From assembly GCA_965205965.1 (NCBI GenBank), contig CBDBHT010000008.1, positions 124,001 through 188,000 of the forward strand: a stretch of 64,000 nucleotides of DNA. The letters run 5' to 3'. The notes below the pieces were generated by a model. That model had not been told where the DNA came from, ran no database searches, and worked only from the letters and a program-made list of their open reading frames with translations. Position numbers and translations under genes: made by a program. Every line of letters begins with the position of its first letter. The stretch's first letter is position 1. Shown piece after piece: positions 18,101 through 27,817 of this stretch. This DNA comes from Bin55 sp965205965 (lineage in GTDB: Bacteria > Pseudomonadota > Gammaproteobacteria > Pseudomonadales > Azotimanducaceae).

Positions 18101-20461
18101 CCCTTATTTCTCATAATCGATGGCTTGGGTGCGATTTATGTGCGTGTAAGTTGTTGATACCACGAAGTTGGTTGGGCTTTGCCGGGGGGAAGGGGATGGT
18201 AGCGGGGTGCGTTCGGACGGATGGGTGCGTTGGATGGCGAAAGGGGTGCGTTCGGGTCGGACGGAAGCGGGACGCGTTCGGTGCTGGGTGCGATGCTGGC
18301 GGAAGCGGTGCGGACTTGTAGCATGCGCCTGGGCCCGTTTTGCGGACCGCCACGATCGGCGTGCAAAGCGGCGCATCCCGTAAAAGATGCTGTTTTCGGC
18401 TGGATGATGAGCCATGCGGGTGAGCATGCGGCGGACGCCCATATCGCACGCCCTTGGGTCCTGGTCTTGACGAGACCCGAACGCTCCCCGACTGTCGGGA
18501 GGTTTCGCCCCCGGTGGCTGCGATGGCATGCGGATGAACGGAAAGGAATTCTGGTCTGTAAGGATGTCGTGTCACCGGTTGATATACGGGAACATATTCG
18601 TTTTTTTGGGGGTTCTTCAAAAAAACACTTGCGTTTGGGCATGGGTTATGGCAATCTACGCTTGGTTAGATGGTCTCTGGTGCCAACGTGATGGATTTCC
18701 GAATCGAGAACTTGAAGTCGACCACCTTGGGTGGCACGCGGCTGACCCGCCGTTGGATGGCGGACCTTCAGAAGACGGTGGCACGGTTTCCGGCACTGAG
18801 CCGCCATGAGTTGGCGGCCACCCTGTGCAGTCATCTGGGCTGGTTCACGCCGAAGGGTCGGGATCGACTGGGGTCCTGCAGGTCGCCGGCAGCCGTCTTG
18901 GCCCCGGAGGATGCTTTGGTCCGGCTCTGGCAGCGGCGGCGGCGCGTGCTGAACACGCTGGTGGTCGTGCTGTTCATGTTCCGGTGGGTGTTCTGGAAGG
19001 GGCGTCCGGGATATGCGACCACGCTGGCCGAAGGGTGGTCGCAACGCGACCGATGGGGCCGGATGGAGGTGGACTGCAGTGAAGGCGAGCTGAGTTGCAA
19101 CGGGGGGCGAGGCACTGCTGATGATTCTGGCCAAGCAGGTCCGGTTGTTCGAACGCGTCTCGGCATGTTTCACGGATCACCGGGACCCGTCCAAGGTGGC
19201 GCATCCGCTAGTGGCGTTGCTGGGGCAACGGATTTTGGGTCTCGCGCTGGGCTACGAAGATCTGAACGATCACGACGAGCTGCGGCGGGACCGGGCCCTG
19301 TCCACGGCCATGGGGCGTGTGGAGTGTGCGCGTTCGGACTGCGAGCCGCTGGCCGGCAAAAGCACGCTGAACCGGATGGAGCTGTCGGCGAACGGGCGGG
19401 ACCCGGCGAAAGCGCGCCAGATCACCGTGGATTTCGATGCGCTCGACGAGCTGCTCGTGGACCGGTTGCGGAAGCGATTTCCGCAGGTGCCGATCCTGAT
19501 CCGCGCCGACGGGGCCTACTGCCGCGACGAGTTGATGACGTGGTGCGCGGCGCGGCGCGTGGATTACGTGCTGGGACTGCCGCGCAATGATCGGCTGAAA
19601 GACCGGGTCCAGCCGTTGATGGACGATCTGCGGGACCGGTTGAAGTGGGATCCGGACTATGCGCAGCAAGCGGTCCGCGACTACCGGAGCTTCGACTATC
19701 GCACGCGCGACAGCTGGATCCGCGAACGCTGCGTGATCGCCAAGGCCGAATGGCTGCCGGGACCACCGGTCGGCAAGGCCGACGGCGGACCGGAGGCCGG
19801 CGCGGAAGGCCCATGTGCGACGGTCGGCGAAGCCCGATACAACAGTCGCTTCGTCGTCACCTCGCTCCAGAAGCCCAACGCGCAAACGGTCTACGAAGCG
19901 ATGTACTGCGACCCGGGCGCGGCCGAAAACTGGATCAAGGAGCAGAAGAACGATCTGTTCCTGGACCGATGCTCCAGCGGCCTCTGGAACGTCAACGCAC
20001 TCCGGCTCCGGCTGAGCGCACTGGCCCATGCCCTCTATTACATGATGAAGCACCGGCTCGAGAACCTCCCGGTATCCGCCATGCTGCGCCGGAACCACCC
20101 ATCGACGCTGCGCGAGCGCCTGTTCTGGATCCCGGTGCGCGTGACGGTGTCCACGCGGCGGATCCATCTGGCGTTCGGGTCCGCCTTCCCGTACTGGAAG
20201 GATTTCCGCTTGATCTGGGCCAGCCTGGCACCAACGTAAAAGCCCGGTGCAACCGGGTGCATGACGCTGGCGGCGGAGCGCGCCGACCTCCCCGCGCCCG
20301 GATGCTCAGCGATTCGCCGTCCCGCCCGCAAAAAGGCGGGGAAAACACACGCATCCCCGCCCTCCGAAGCCTTTTCAAACTCGCGACGCGACATTCCATG
20401 CCCCGTACCCCACGCATCCCGCGAAAAACATCATTTTCGACTTGGTTATGAGAAATCCGGG
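18101..20461 (+). mobile_element. IS1380-type composite, copy C (internally deleted)
   Basis: Starts CCCTTATTTCTCATAA and ends TTATGAGAAATCCGGG. The flanks are TTAG (18097-18100) and CTAG (20462-20465), so the 4-bp duplication is not exact; the left neighbour is the tRNA-Pro region and the right is fdsA, so DNA was probably lost or exchanged. Two deletions, each between short direct repeats, removed the transposase start and 80 codons. Confidence 0.85.
19066..20239 (+). pseudogene. IS1380-family transposase, copy C (no start, internal deletion)
   Basis: Compared with copy A, the segment from the start codon to GGTCCGGCCG is gone (deletion between two CGGATGGAGG repeats). A further 240 bp between two GCTCGTGG repeats is lost, removing the block with the first catalytic Asp (LVLDIDATD). 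There is also a base change after AACGGGGGGC that shifts the frame. The C-terminal part (RADGAYCRDELMTWC, NWIKEQKNDLFLDRC) is preserved. Inactive. Confidence 0.85.
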
Positions 20462-20934
20462 CTAGATATGTCAGATTCAGCTGCTAAATGGTTAGCTCCA
20501 TTGTCGTATCGAACTTCGCGCAAGCCAATAACACCGGCCATATCTTGAAGTTCACAGTCACCATTTGCAGAACAAGTGAGACAGTCCAGCGGATGATCAG
20601 AGATGTAAAGTTCCATGATACCGTGGCGTATTTTGGCAATTTTATCACTCTGCGTGATGACGGCGATATCATCTTGAACAGATTCCGTACATGATGCAAA
20701 TAGCCTGTTTTGTCCCTCAATTGACACGAGGCAAAGTCGACAGGAACCAAATGCTTCAAGAGAATCCGTTGCACAAAGTTTTGGTATAGCAATACCTGCT
20801 TCCGTTGCTGCGCGCAAGATAGATGTATTCTCAGGTGCTTCGATTTTGACACCATCAATAGTTAACTTTACTGAACGCAAATCGCCACTGCTTGATACAT
20901 CTGGCGTGCCAAAGTCTTTCTCTACTAATCTCAT
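20446..20934 (-). pseudogene. fdsA: Formate dehydrogenase alpha subunit, N-terminal fragment
   Basis: Only the first 155 or so native residues remain of a subunit that is normally over 900 residues. Visible: the plant-type 2Fe-2S site (CATDSLEAFGSCRLC...FASC) and the next iron-sulfur motif DHPLDCLTCSANGDCELQ. The molybdopterin/selenocysteine-or-cysteine catalytic part is gone because composite copy C is inserted at CTAG; six codons and the stop come from the IS end. The gene follows fdsB with a slight overlap. This is the N-terminus of FdsA-type NAD-dependent formate dehydrogenase; NuoG-like complex I is less likely given the FdsG-FdsB gene order. Confidence 0.8.
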
Positions 20935-22440
20935 GTTCGTATTAACTGGTCAAAGTCTTCCTTAAACCGTTGAATTGCGCTACGAACTGGTATCGGCGTC
21001 ATTCCTCCCATCTGGCAAAGGCTCGCGCTTTCCATTACATCGCAAAGATCATTAATGATGGTAAGTGTATCTGCATTACCGTCGCCGGACCGCAGAGATT
21101 GAATGATTTCCTTTCCTCTTACAGAACCAATTCTGCATGGTGTACATTTACCACATGACTCGAGCTCGCAGAATTCAAAAGCATATTCTGCTTGTTCCGC
21201 TAAGTCAACTGTATCGTCAAATACAACGATCCCACCATGTCCGATTCCGGCACCGATTTCTGCCATAGATTCATAAGTAAGAGGCGTATCCAATGCCTTA
21301 TCAGATAGATAGGCACCAAGAGGCCCGCCAATCTGAGCTGCTCTAAATGGCCGCCCGGATTTTGTTCCTCCGCCAAAATCTTCCACAAGCTCACGTAGCG
21401 TATGACCAAATTGCAGTTCAACAATACCGCCGTACTTCACATTACCGGCTAGTTGAAAGGGCATTGTTCCACACGAAGGGGCAACGCCAAGTTCCGAGTA
21501 GGCATCAGCACCGATCTGCAGTATCCCTGGTACAGATGCGAAGCTAATAACGTTGTGTACAAGAGTTGGTTTGCCGAAGAGGCCGGCGACCGCAGGGACG
21601 GGAGGCTTTACTCGCACTTGTCCCCGTTTCCCCTCGAGGCTTTCTAAAAGCGACGTTTCTTCCCCACAAATATATGCTCCAGCCCCCAAAAAGAGTTCAA
21701 GGTCAAAGTCTAGATTGGACCCCAGGATATTTTTACCAAGAAGTTTTTTTTCATACGCTTGTTCAATCGCTTGACCGAATATCTTAATGGCAATTGGGTA
21801 CTCTGACTGCAAGTAAACGAATCCTTGGTTTGCGCCGGTAGCGTACCCAGAAATAATCATGCCTTCGATTAAGCCGATAAGGGTCACCTTCCATCAAGAT
21901 TCGATCAGCGAAGGTTCCAGAATCACCTTCATCCGCGTTACATACTATGTACTTCTGATCGGATGGAGTCTCGAGGACGGTTCGCCATTTGATATGTGCT
22001 GGAAAACCAGCACCGCCACGACCTCGAAGGCCGGACTTCTCAATTTGCGAAATGATTTCGGCGGAAGTGAAGCTGAGGGCAGATTTCAGCACCTCAAATT
22101 CAGGGACTTCCAGAACTTCACTGTTACCAATGCGATCAAAAACTAATCTCGTCTGATTAGCAAAAAAAGGAACTTCCTCGAGCTGACCCACGTAAGAGGG
22201 ATGGTTTGAGTCCCAGGCTAGTTTGCTAATCGGTGATGCGTCAGCAGTCATCTCCGGCGAGATACACGCAAATGCAATACGCTTGCCGTTTTCCTGTATT
22301 TCTAAAAGTGGTTCCGCCCACGCCATACCACGTGACCCGTTTCGTGCAACATTAAATCCGGCACTGAGCAGATTCGAAACAACATCTTCCGCACCCATTG
22401 CAACGGCGAAAGAATCACAAGACACGTAAATATGTGACAC
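20931..22440 (-). pseudogene. fdsB: Formate dehydrogenase beta subunit with one-base frameshift
   Basis: A NuoEF-like flavoprotein subunit that passes electrons to NAD. The N-terminal thioredoxin-like part and the FMN/NADH domain (SGLRGRGGAGFPAHIKW, VCNADEGDSGTFADRILMEG) read in one frame up to DPYRL. The protein then continues as IEGMIISGYATGANQG in a second frame, with the 4Fe-4S motif ESCGKCTPCRIGS near the end. One extra A near 21872 explains the shift. It could be true decay or a sequencing error, but the truncated fdsA next to it supports decay. Confidence 0.85.
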
Positions 22441-22441
22441 G

Positions 22442-22933
22442 TTAACGAAGCAAGCCGATGATCTTAGATGCAGACGCTCTTGCGATTAGTTGGCTGTTAA
22501 CCTGCGCAGATGGACCAAGTGCACATAAGCCAAGGCAATACACCGGTCGCAATGTGATTTCTGGTGACATTTTCGAATCGAGATGCTCAATGTGAGATTC
22601 CATATCGCGCTTCAACACTCTAGCACCAAGAGCCTGACATGCTTCGGCTTCGCAAATTCTGACGGTATTAGTGCTAGGTGTGTTTTCAAATGCGTGTTTG
22701 AAGTCTTCATAAAAACTCACAACACCTCGAACATCGGCCAGACTAATATTGAAAACATCTGCCACTATCTCAATATGGGCCGATTGTATGGTACCGAACT
22801 TGTCAACTATGTGATGTAAGGCATGTATTAAGCCGCCAGTTAAGGACGTACAAGGCATAATTAACGACCGAATATCAACTTCATTGTTCGACATACATAT
22901 ACGGCTACCGTAGAAGCGTTCGTACATTCTCAA
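22442..22933 (-). CDS. fdsG: Formate dehydrogenase gamma subunit (NuoE-like)
   Basis: About 150-163 residues with the 2Fe-2S pattern of NuoE/FdsG: CEAEACQALG and later YCLGLCALGPSAQVN. FdsG joins FdsB to form the NADH-producing end of soluble formate dehydrogenase. The stop is next to the fdsB start, so the genes form an operon fdsG-fdsB-fdsA. The start is unclear: TTG at 22933, ATG at 22927 and ATG at 22894 (MSNNEVDIRS) are in frame and none has a strong ribosome site. The gene itself is intact although its partners are broken. No gene is seen in 22934-23090. Confidence 0.8.
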   Translation of the reverse strand: MRMYERFYGSRICMSNNEVDIRSLIMPCTSLTGGLIHALHHIVDKFGTIQSAHIEIVADVFNISLADVRGVVSFYEDFKHAFENTPSTNTVRICEAEACQALGARVLKRDMESHIEHLDSKMSPEITLRPVYCLGLCALGPSAQVNSQLIARASASKIIGLLR

Positions 22934-23195
22934 GAATTGAGCCCGCGACGAACACTAATACTAAGCTTAGACACGTTTCTGGGACCAGAGGTTCCGTACG
23001 GTCACACGAAAGGGTCACATAACCATTTCCTTGATAAAGGTTGTTAACGTACCTTATGGTATGCCTGAAAGGATCAAAATCGTTTATTAGTGAGGTGGTG
23101 CGGTTTCTTGAGACGGATTAACGCGAGATTTAAGATACACTCCAGCAGACTTCACTACCCCCGCGGGGGTGGTGAAAATTTTCGCTTTTCGCTTT

Positions 23196-24032
23196 TTACG
23201 CCACATTTCGCCATGCCTTCCGGTCGGACCAGTAGACATCGTCGGGTGTTCGGTACCCCAATGCCTGATGCGGTCGCTCCCGGTTGTAGAACTCCACCCA
23301 ACGCCCGATCCCCTGCCGAGCCTCCTTCGGATCGTTCCAGGCGTGCAGATGCACGCTCTCGTACTTCACCGAACGCCACAGCCGCTCGTCGGCTCTCACG
23401 TTGTCGCGCCATCGACCCTTGCCGTCCATGCTGATCGCAACCTCGGCCGCACGGAGGACATCCAGGAAGCTGTCGCTGGTGTACTGCGAACCCTGATCCG
23501 TATTGAAGATGGTCGGCTTGCCGTAGCGCACCAGAGCCTCCTTCAGTGCTTCCACGCAGAAGCGCGAGTCCAGACTGTTGGACAACCGCCACGACAGCAC
23601 CTTACGGCTGTGCCAGTCGATCACCGAAGTCAGGTACACATATCCCCGACGCATCGGAATGTACGGGATGTCCGAAGCCCCCACTTCGTCGCTTCGCACG
23701 ATCTTACGATTCCGCAGCAGATACGGATACTTCTCATGAGCCCGGCTCGATACGCTCGTTCGCGGCTTCGGACGAATCGGCTCCAGATGCATCTCCCGCA
23801 TCCGATTACGGATGCGACGGACACCCGCTTCCAGTCCCTGCTTGCTCAGTTCCACCTGCACACGCCGCTTGCCGTAGAACGGATGCTGTTCGTAAATGCC
23901 CGCGATCGCATCCCGAAGAGCGCGGTCCGTCACCGACCGGGGACGGAGTGAGCGATAGTCATTCGAACGGCTCACCTCAAGTAGCTCGCATGGGTGCTTC
24001 ACCGAAAGGGTGGCGGCCCCGGAGCCGATCAT
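23196..24032 (-). CDS. IS3 transposase OrfB (integrase domain)
   Basis: A 278-residue rve-type integrase. The N-terminal HTH_21 region (IYEQHPFYGKRRV) is followed by the DDE core: ASDIPYIPMRRG (first Asp near residue 121), FNTDQGSQYTS (second Asp) and ERLWRSVKYE (Glu), ending FYNRERPHQALGYRTP. The usual Trp before the first Asp is a Gly and an extra residue seems present before ERLWR, so activity is uncertain. The ATG overlaps the orfA stop as ATGA, which suggests translational coupling. Confidence 0.85.
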   Translation of the reverse strand: MIGSGAATLSVKHPCELLEVSRSNDYRSLRPRSVTDRALRDAIAGIYEQHPFYGKRRVQVELSKQGLEAGVRRIRNRMREMHLEPIRPKPRTSVSSRAHEKYPYLLRNRKIVRSDEVGASDIPYIPMRRGYVYLTSVIDWHSRKVLSWRLSNSLDSRFCVEALKEALVRYGKPTIFNTDQGSQYTSDSFLDVLRAAEVAISMDGKGRWRDNVRADERLWRSVKYESVHLHAWNDPKEARQGIGRWVEFYNRERPHQALGYRTPDDVYWSDRKAWRNVA

Positions 24033-24358
24033 CGCCGTTCTCCGAGATCGATCCAGGGCACCAGCTTTTCCTTGAGAAAGTCCCGCTCCATCGTCCGTTC
24101 CCCAATCTTGCGGTGCAGCTCGTTCGCATCCGTATCCGGCTCCGGCTCCGGCGACTTCGCCGTCCGTAACCCACGTTCAAACACCAGTGCCCCTTCGTCC
24201 AGAAGCATCTTCTTCCACTGTTGAAGCTGCGTCGACTGCAACTCGAACCGCGACGATAACTCCGCCATCGTCCAATCCCCCTTCAGGGCCTCCACCGCCA
24301 CCTTGAACTTGAACTCCGACGAATGCCGCCGTCGTTTGCTTTTCACCATCGTTGTCAT
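24029..24358 (-). CDS. IS3 transposase OrfA
   Basis: A 109-residue protein with the helix-turn-helix typical of IS3 OrfA (RRRHSSEFKFKVAVEALKGD, then TMAELSSRFELQSTQLQQWK) and a C-terminal helix (LHRKIGERTMERDFLKEKL) that resembles the leucine-zipper region. It lies just upstream of orfB and overlaps it by 4 nt. Confidence 0.85.
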   Translation of the reverse strand: MTTMVKSKRRRHSSEFKFKVAVEALKGDWTMAELSSRFELQSTQLQQWKKMLLDEGALVFERGLRTAKSPEPEPDTDANELHRKIGERTMERDFLKEKLVPWIDLGERR

Positions 24359-24519
24359 ACTCCCGTCATGTCCCTAACAAAGGCCGGGTGTATCTTAAAC
24401 TATGCTCCGTTCGTGTCCCATTTTTCCGCACCACTTCTTAGATAATCAGCTTTAAAGTTTAGTACTGAGGGCATGTGAATGCTATGCTGTATACATGAGG
24501 ACAAGATAACCAGAAAAAC

Positions 24520-25824
24520 ATGACACGTAGAGAACGTGGAATCCACGAATTCTTCGCCGCGGACCTTGACAGAGCAGACTGGGAGATGTGGGGCCGAACA
24601 GCGAACAAAAAAACGCGCCGTGGTTTTATAACAGGACTGGGTGCCATGACTGCTCTTATCGGTGCAAAGATAGTATTTCCAGACTATATGCCGTCTGGGT
24701 TAATTCCAGCCGCGTACGCAAGCACAACGGATGCGTTCACCATTGCCAATAAGAAAGGATTAGTATTACTTAATGACCATCCGTTAAATGCAGAGACGCC
24801 ACCGCATTTGCTTAATGATGATATTACTCCGGTGGAACGGTTATTCATTAGGAACAACGGGATTCCTCCACGAAGGGTGAATGTTGATACATGGTCCTTA
24901 ACGATAGATGGTGAAGCTGCTAGCAGTCCCAAGATTTATACGTTAAACCAACTAAAACAAAACTTTGAAAATGTAAGTCGACAACTTGTAATTGAATGCG
25001 GTGGCAACGGTAGGACGGAGTTTGACCCACCGGTACCGGGCAATCAGTGGACATTAGGCGCAGTTGGATGCCCGCGGTGGGACGGCATTCGGTTACGCGA
25101 TGTTCTGAAAGAATGCGGATACCATGATAGCGCAGTGTATGTAGCTTACTATGGTAAAGATGTCCATCTAAGTGGGGACGCTAGCCGAGTACCTATCTCG
25201 CGCGGGGTGCCTATTGCCAAAGCATTAGATCACGAATCAATGATTGCATGGGGCATGAATGGCCAAGGTCTACACCCAATGAATGGTCATCCATTACGTC
25301 TTGTCTTCGGTGGCTGGCCAGGTTCCGTTTCGGGTAAGTGGTTAAACCGAATATCCATACGAAACATCGTTCACGATGGACCCAAAATGAGTAGTCCATC
25401 TTACCGTGTTCCTTGTAATCCAGTTGCTCCTGGAACGGAAGTCCCAGACGAAAATATGTGCATTATCGAAGCCATGCCAGTCAAATCATTAATAACTCAT
25501 CCACAAAGTGGTATCAAACATGCGCTAGGAGATGTTTTGCCTCTACATGGCCATGCCTGGTCAGGTGATACTCACGTCAAATATTTGAAGGTTTCGATAA
25601 ACTTTGGCCAGACTTGGACACAAGCTAAACTCCAGCCACCTGTGAACCGATCGGCTTGGCAAAATTGGGACTTTAAGCTACGGTTCCCCAAGAGAGGGTA
25701 CTATGAGGTTTGGGCGAGGGCCATTGATGCCGATAGCAATGCACAACCTATGATACTACCAAGCTGGAATCCCAAAGGTTACTTGAACAATGCTTGTCAC
25801 CGGATTGCTGTATATGTGGTTTAA
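24520..25824 (+). CDS. sorA: Sulfite dehydrogenase molybdopterin subunit (SorA-type)
   Basis: A 434-residue sulfite oxidase-family enzyme that oxidises sulfite to sulfate in the periplasm and passes electrons to a cytochrome c. A twin-arginine signal KKTRRGFITGLGAMTALIG lies near residues 31-49. The molybdenum-binding cysteine is in VIECGGNGR (Cys160), followed by the substrate region around VAYYGKDVHLSG and the C-terminal dimerisation domain (VLPLHGHAWSGD). The next gene, which overlaps its end, is a small c-type cytochrome. The family uses molybdopterin without a nucleotide, so it needs moaA but not mobA. The gene is intact while the nearby formate dehydrogenase is not. Confidence 0.85.
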   Translation: MTRRERGIHEFFAADLDRADWEMWGRTANKKTRRGFITGLGAMTALIGAKIVFPDYMPSGLIPAAYASTTDAFTIANKKGLVLLNDHPLNAETPPHLLNDDITPVERLFIRNNGIPPRRVNVDTWSLTIDGEAASSPKIYTLNQLKQNFENVSRQLVIECGGNGRTEFDPPVPGNQWTLGAVGCPRWDGIRLRDVLKECGYHDSAVYVAYYGKDVHLSGDASRVPISRGVPIAKALDHESMIAWGMNGQGLHPMNGHPLRLVFGGWPGSVSGKWLNRISIRNIVHDGPKMSSPSYRVPCNPVAPGTEVPDENMCIIEAMPVKSLITHPQSGIKHALGDVLPLHGHAWSGDTHVKYLKVSINFGQTWTQAKLQPPVNRSAWQNWDFKLRFPKRGYYEVWARAIDADSNAQPMILPSWNPKGYLNNACHRIAVYVV

Positions 25825-26167
25825 AGTTTTGCTCATATGCTTGGCAACTGCTGTTTCAGCAACTGCTAGTGAGAGGCAGACATTCACAATCGATGCCAAT
25901 AATAGCCTGATTATGGACAAACGTGGTCAGTGGAAAGTAACGCGTGATAACTGTACTTCCTGTCATTCTGCAAGACTCTTCAAACAACAACGTTTAGACC
26001 GAAAAGGCTGGCTTAAAGTTATTCGTCGCATGCAGAAAGATGAAGGCTTGTGGCCACTCGGACCGTCTGAGATAAAAATTATTGATTACTTGTCAAGATA
26101 TTATGGTACAGAACCTAGAACTGCAACTGCCAGACCTAGACGAGCATTATTACGTGTCAAAAATTGA
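25814..26167 (+). CDS. sorB: Small c-type cytochrome (SorB-like)
   Basis: A 117-residue periplasmic protein with an N-terminal signal peptide (MWFKVLLICLATAVSA) and one haem site CTSCH (Cys47, Cys50, His51). It overlaps sorA by 11 nt when started at 25814; an upstream ATG at 25790 is less likely because it would weaken the signal peptide. Its likely job is to accept electrons from SorA. The methionine ligand could be in VIRRMQKDEGLWPL. The tail is basic. Confidence 0.75.
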   Translation: MWFKVLLICLATAVSATASERQTFTIDANNSLIMDKRGQWKVTRDNCTSCHSARLFKQQRLDRKGWLKVIRRMQKDEGLWPLGPSEIKIIDYLSRYYGTEPRTATARPRRALLRVKN

Positions 26168-26187
26168 TCACATGAGATATAGAATAA

Positions 26188-26326
26188 GGCTCTTATGTAT
26201 CCACTTGTGTATAGTTTGCCAAATGAGGTGAAAGGAAGTCTGCCTTAATCGATTCTTCAAGTTTGAATTCCGATTTCATCAACCAGCGCATGTAGTGGTC
26301 CAGGTAGCGTGTAGAGGTACCGCGCG
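26188..26326 (-). mobile_element. End fragment of the IS1595 element
   Basis: Begins GGCTCTTATGTATCCACTTG and matches 150-288 nearly base for base, then the match stops. It is an orphan end, without a transposase or a second terminal repeat. Confidence 0.8.
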
Positions 26327-27211
26327 GTCTGCCGATTACACACATCTCTCGCTTGACTTCTATTTATCGGGTCGCTGCAGGCTTATAGATGTAGTCGGGA
26401 CCTTGCCTCCTGGGCGAGGTGGATGAGTCCGCTGGTAGGACATCGGACTGGTGCATGCAAGGCCACGTATCCCTTCCAGATCGTCTCGTATCCGGGGATC
26501 GCTGGCCTCTGCGCGTCGGCGGTTCTTGAAGCCACCCAGCATGGCGATGGCCAAGAGGAGTGCCTGGCCAAGATCGTTGGATGACGGGCTGCGTGGGTCA
26601 TCCAAGACCAAGTCTCGCAACACAGTGAGTTTGATGTCGGTGAGTATCGTCCCGACGGGCAGTTCCGGGGAGGGGGGCATCCCAAGCGGGTGAGTGCGGC
26701 CAATCGCCAAGCTGGTCAGCAGCAGCCACTATAAGAAGTCAAGCTGTACTTATGTGTAATCGGCAGGGTGCGCCGCTTGGTGCTGCACAATACTCGCCGT
26801 ATTCGGCTCCTGCTGAGCAGCACCTTCCCGCACCATGAGTGGTTCCACACGGTCTCTCCGCTCTCCGCCTGGACACCTCCCTGACCGTCGCCGAGTGCCG
26901 CCCCGGCACGTGGACCAACAACGGGGGTAAGGGGCAGGTGTGTCCAAAATCCGCAAAACCGTGCCCGAGCCACGGATCATGGGCGAAATGCGGACGTTGG
27001 AACTCCAGTTACCACTCCAAACCGAAAAACAGACCCATCTCGCACTGCTCATGCAATATTGGAGCTATAGTCGACTCCCAAGTCCGCGAAAACTATCGCT
27101 CTCCAACTCCCGAAACTCCCGCTATGACGGGTCCTGTTCATTCACGGGGAATTGCTGAACTTAATATATCATTTTACCTGTGTATACCGTTCTGTGCGGA
27201 TTCCTTTTTCA
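26327..27211. other. Decayed transposon DNA, no intact gene
   Basis: GC-rich sequence unlike the AT-rich core genes. A minus-strand frame at 26360-26710 contains LDDPRSPSSNDLGQALLLAI and AMLGGFKNRRRAEASDPRI, which looks like the tail of an IS4-type transposase; other frames are broken. I cannot assign the rest. 27190-27211 is the area just after the pilin-like gene. Confidence 0.35.
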
Positions 27212-27338
27212 TCAATCAATGAGAACTCCTAGGTTAGCAAGACCGCTGCCAAGCCGGTAACAACCACTAGTGGCTGGCGAAGTGTGTCCTACAAAGCCTG
27301 TAATGGTCTTCCCTGGAGGAATTAGATAGGCCACATTG

Positions 27339-27360
27339 CCCCCCCCCCCCCCCCCCCCCC
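27339..27360. repeat. Homopolymer of 22 C (G on the pilin coding strand)
   Basis: Lies inside the C-terminal part of the pilin-like gene. As read it encodes seven glycines and leads to an early stop. Frames with 3n+2 bases would extend the protein by about 35 residues. Confidence 0.9.
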
Positions 27361-27801
27361 GATCTCTATCTCTTCAACATCTCCAAACCGTTGCAGGATT
27401 TTCAGACATACGTTCACACTGGGCACCTCTCCATATAGTACGAGAAGGTCCTCTCCTGAAGATGCAGGGGTTATATAAACTGTACCGCCAAAAGTGTTGG
27501 TTAACACCTTAAAGTTACCGAAAAGCGTTTCTACTCCTAATCCGTCTCCTAAATAAGGATCAATGCCACCATCGTTGACGGATCCAAGATTCCGATAGCC
27601 GTTATTTGGATTAGCTTGCTTGTACTGAACTGCTGCACTTTGTATCAACTGGATGTCAGCGGTTGCCGCCTTCACATCAGCATCATCTGACAGCACTGTG
27701 AACATGGCCCACACACCGATCAGCACGCCCGCAATGATACCGAACACCAGCAGGATTTCGGCTATCGAATAGCCGTTTGTGTGGCTAAGGAGAGGAAGGG
27801 A

Positions 27802-27817
27802 GGGGGGGGGGGGGGGG
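27802..27817. repeat. Homopolymer of 16 G (C on the pilin coding strand)
   Basis: Lies in the leader of the pilin-like gene and encodes a proline run. With 14 or 17 bases the upstream start joins the prepilin cleavage motif; with 16 it does not. Confidence 0.9.

Larger units (their letters stand above)
23091..24437 (-). mobile_element. IS3-family element with 4-bp TTAG duplication
   Basis: Long imperfect inverted ends: TGAGGTGGTGCGG at 23091 and CCGCACCACTTC ending at 24437, with a second matching block TTTAAGATACAC (23129) and its complement near 24388-24399. TTAG flanks both sides (23087-23090 and 24438-24441). It carries orfA and orfB, both open, so it may still be active. Confidence 0.85.

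Noticed and set aside
18136..20461. CRISPR array
   Set aside because: No regularly spaced short repeats with unique spacers were seen anywhere in the window; all repeats are element copies or MITEs.
20446..22933. Respiratory complex I genes nuoE-nuoF-nuoG
   Set aside because: The subunits are related, but the compact G-B-A order with an N-terminal thioredoxin-like extension on the NuoF-like subunit and no other nuo genes fits soluble formate dehydrogenase better.
27130..27160. Another end of the 7-bp-duplication IS (GGGGAATTGCTG)
   Set aside because: Only about 12 bases match and neither the inner sequence nor a duplication supports an element.
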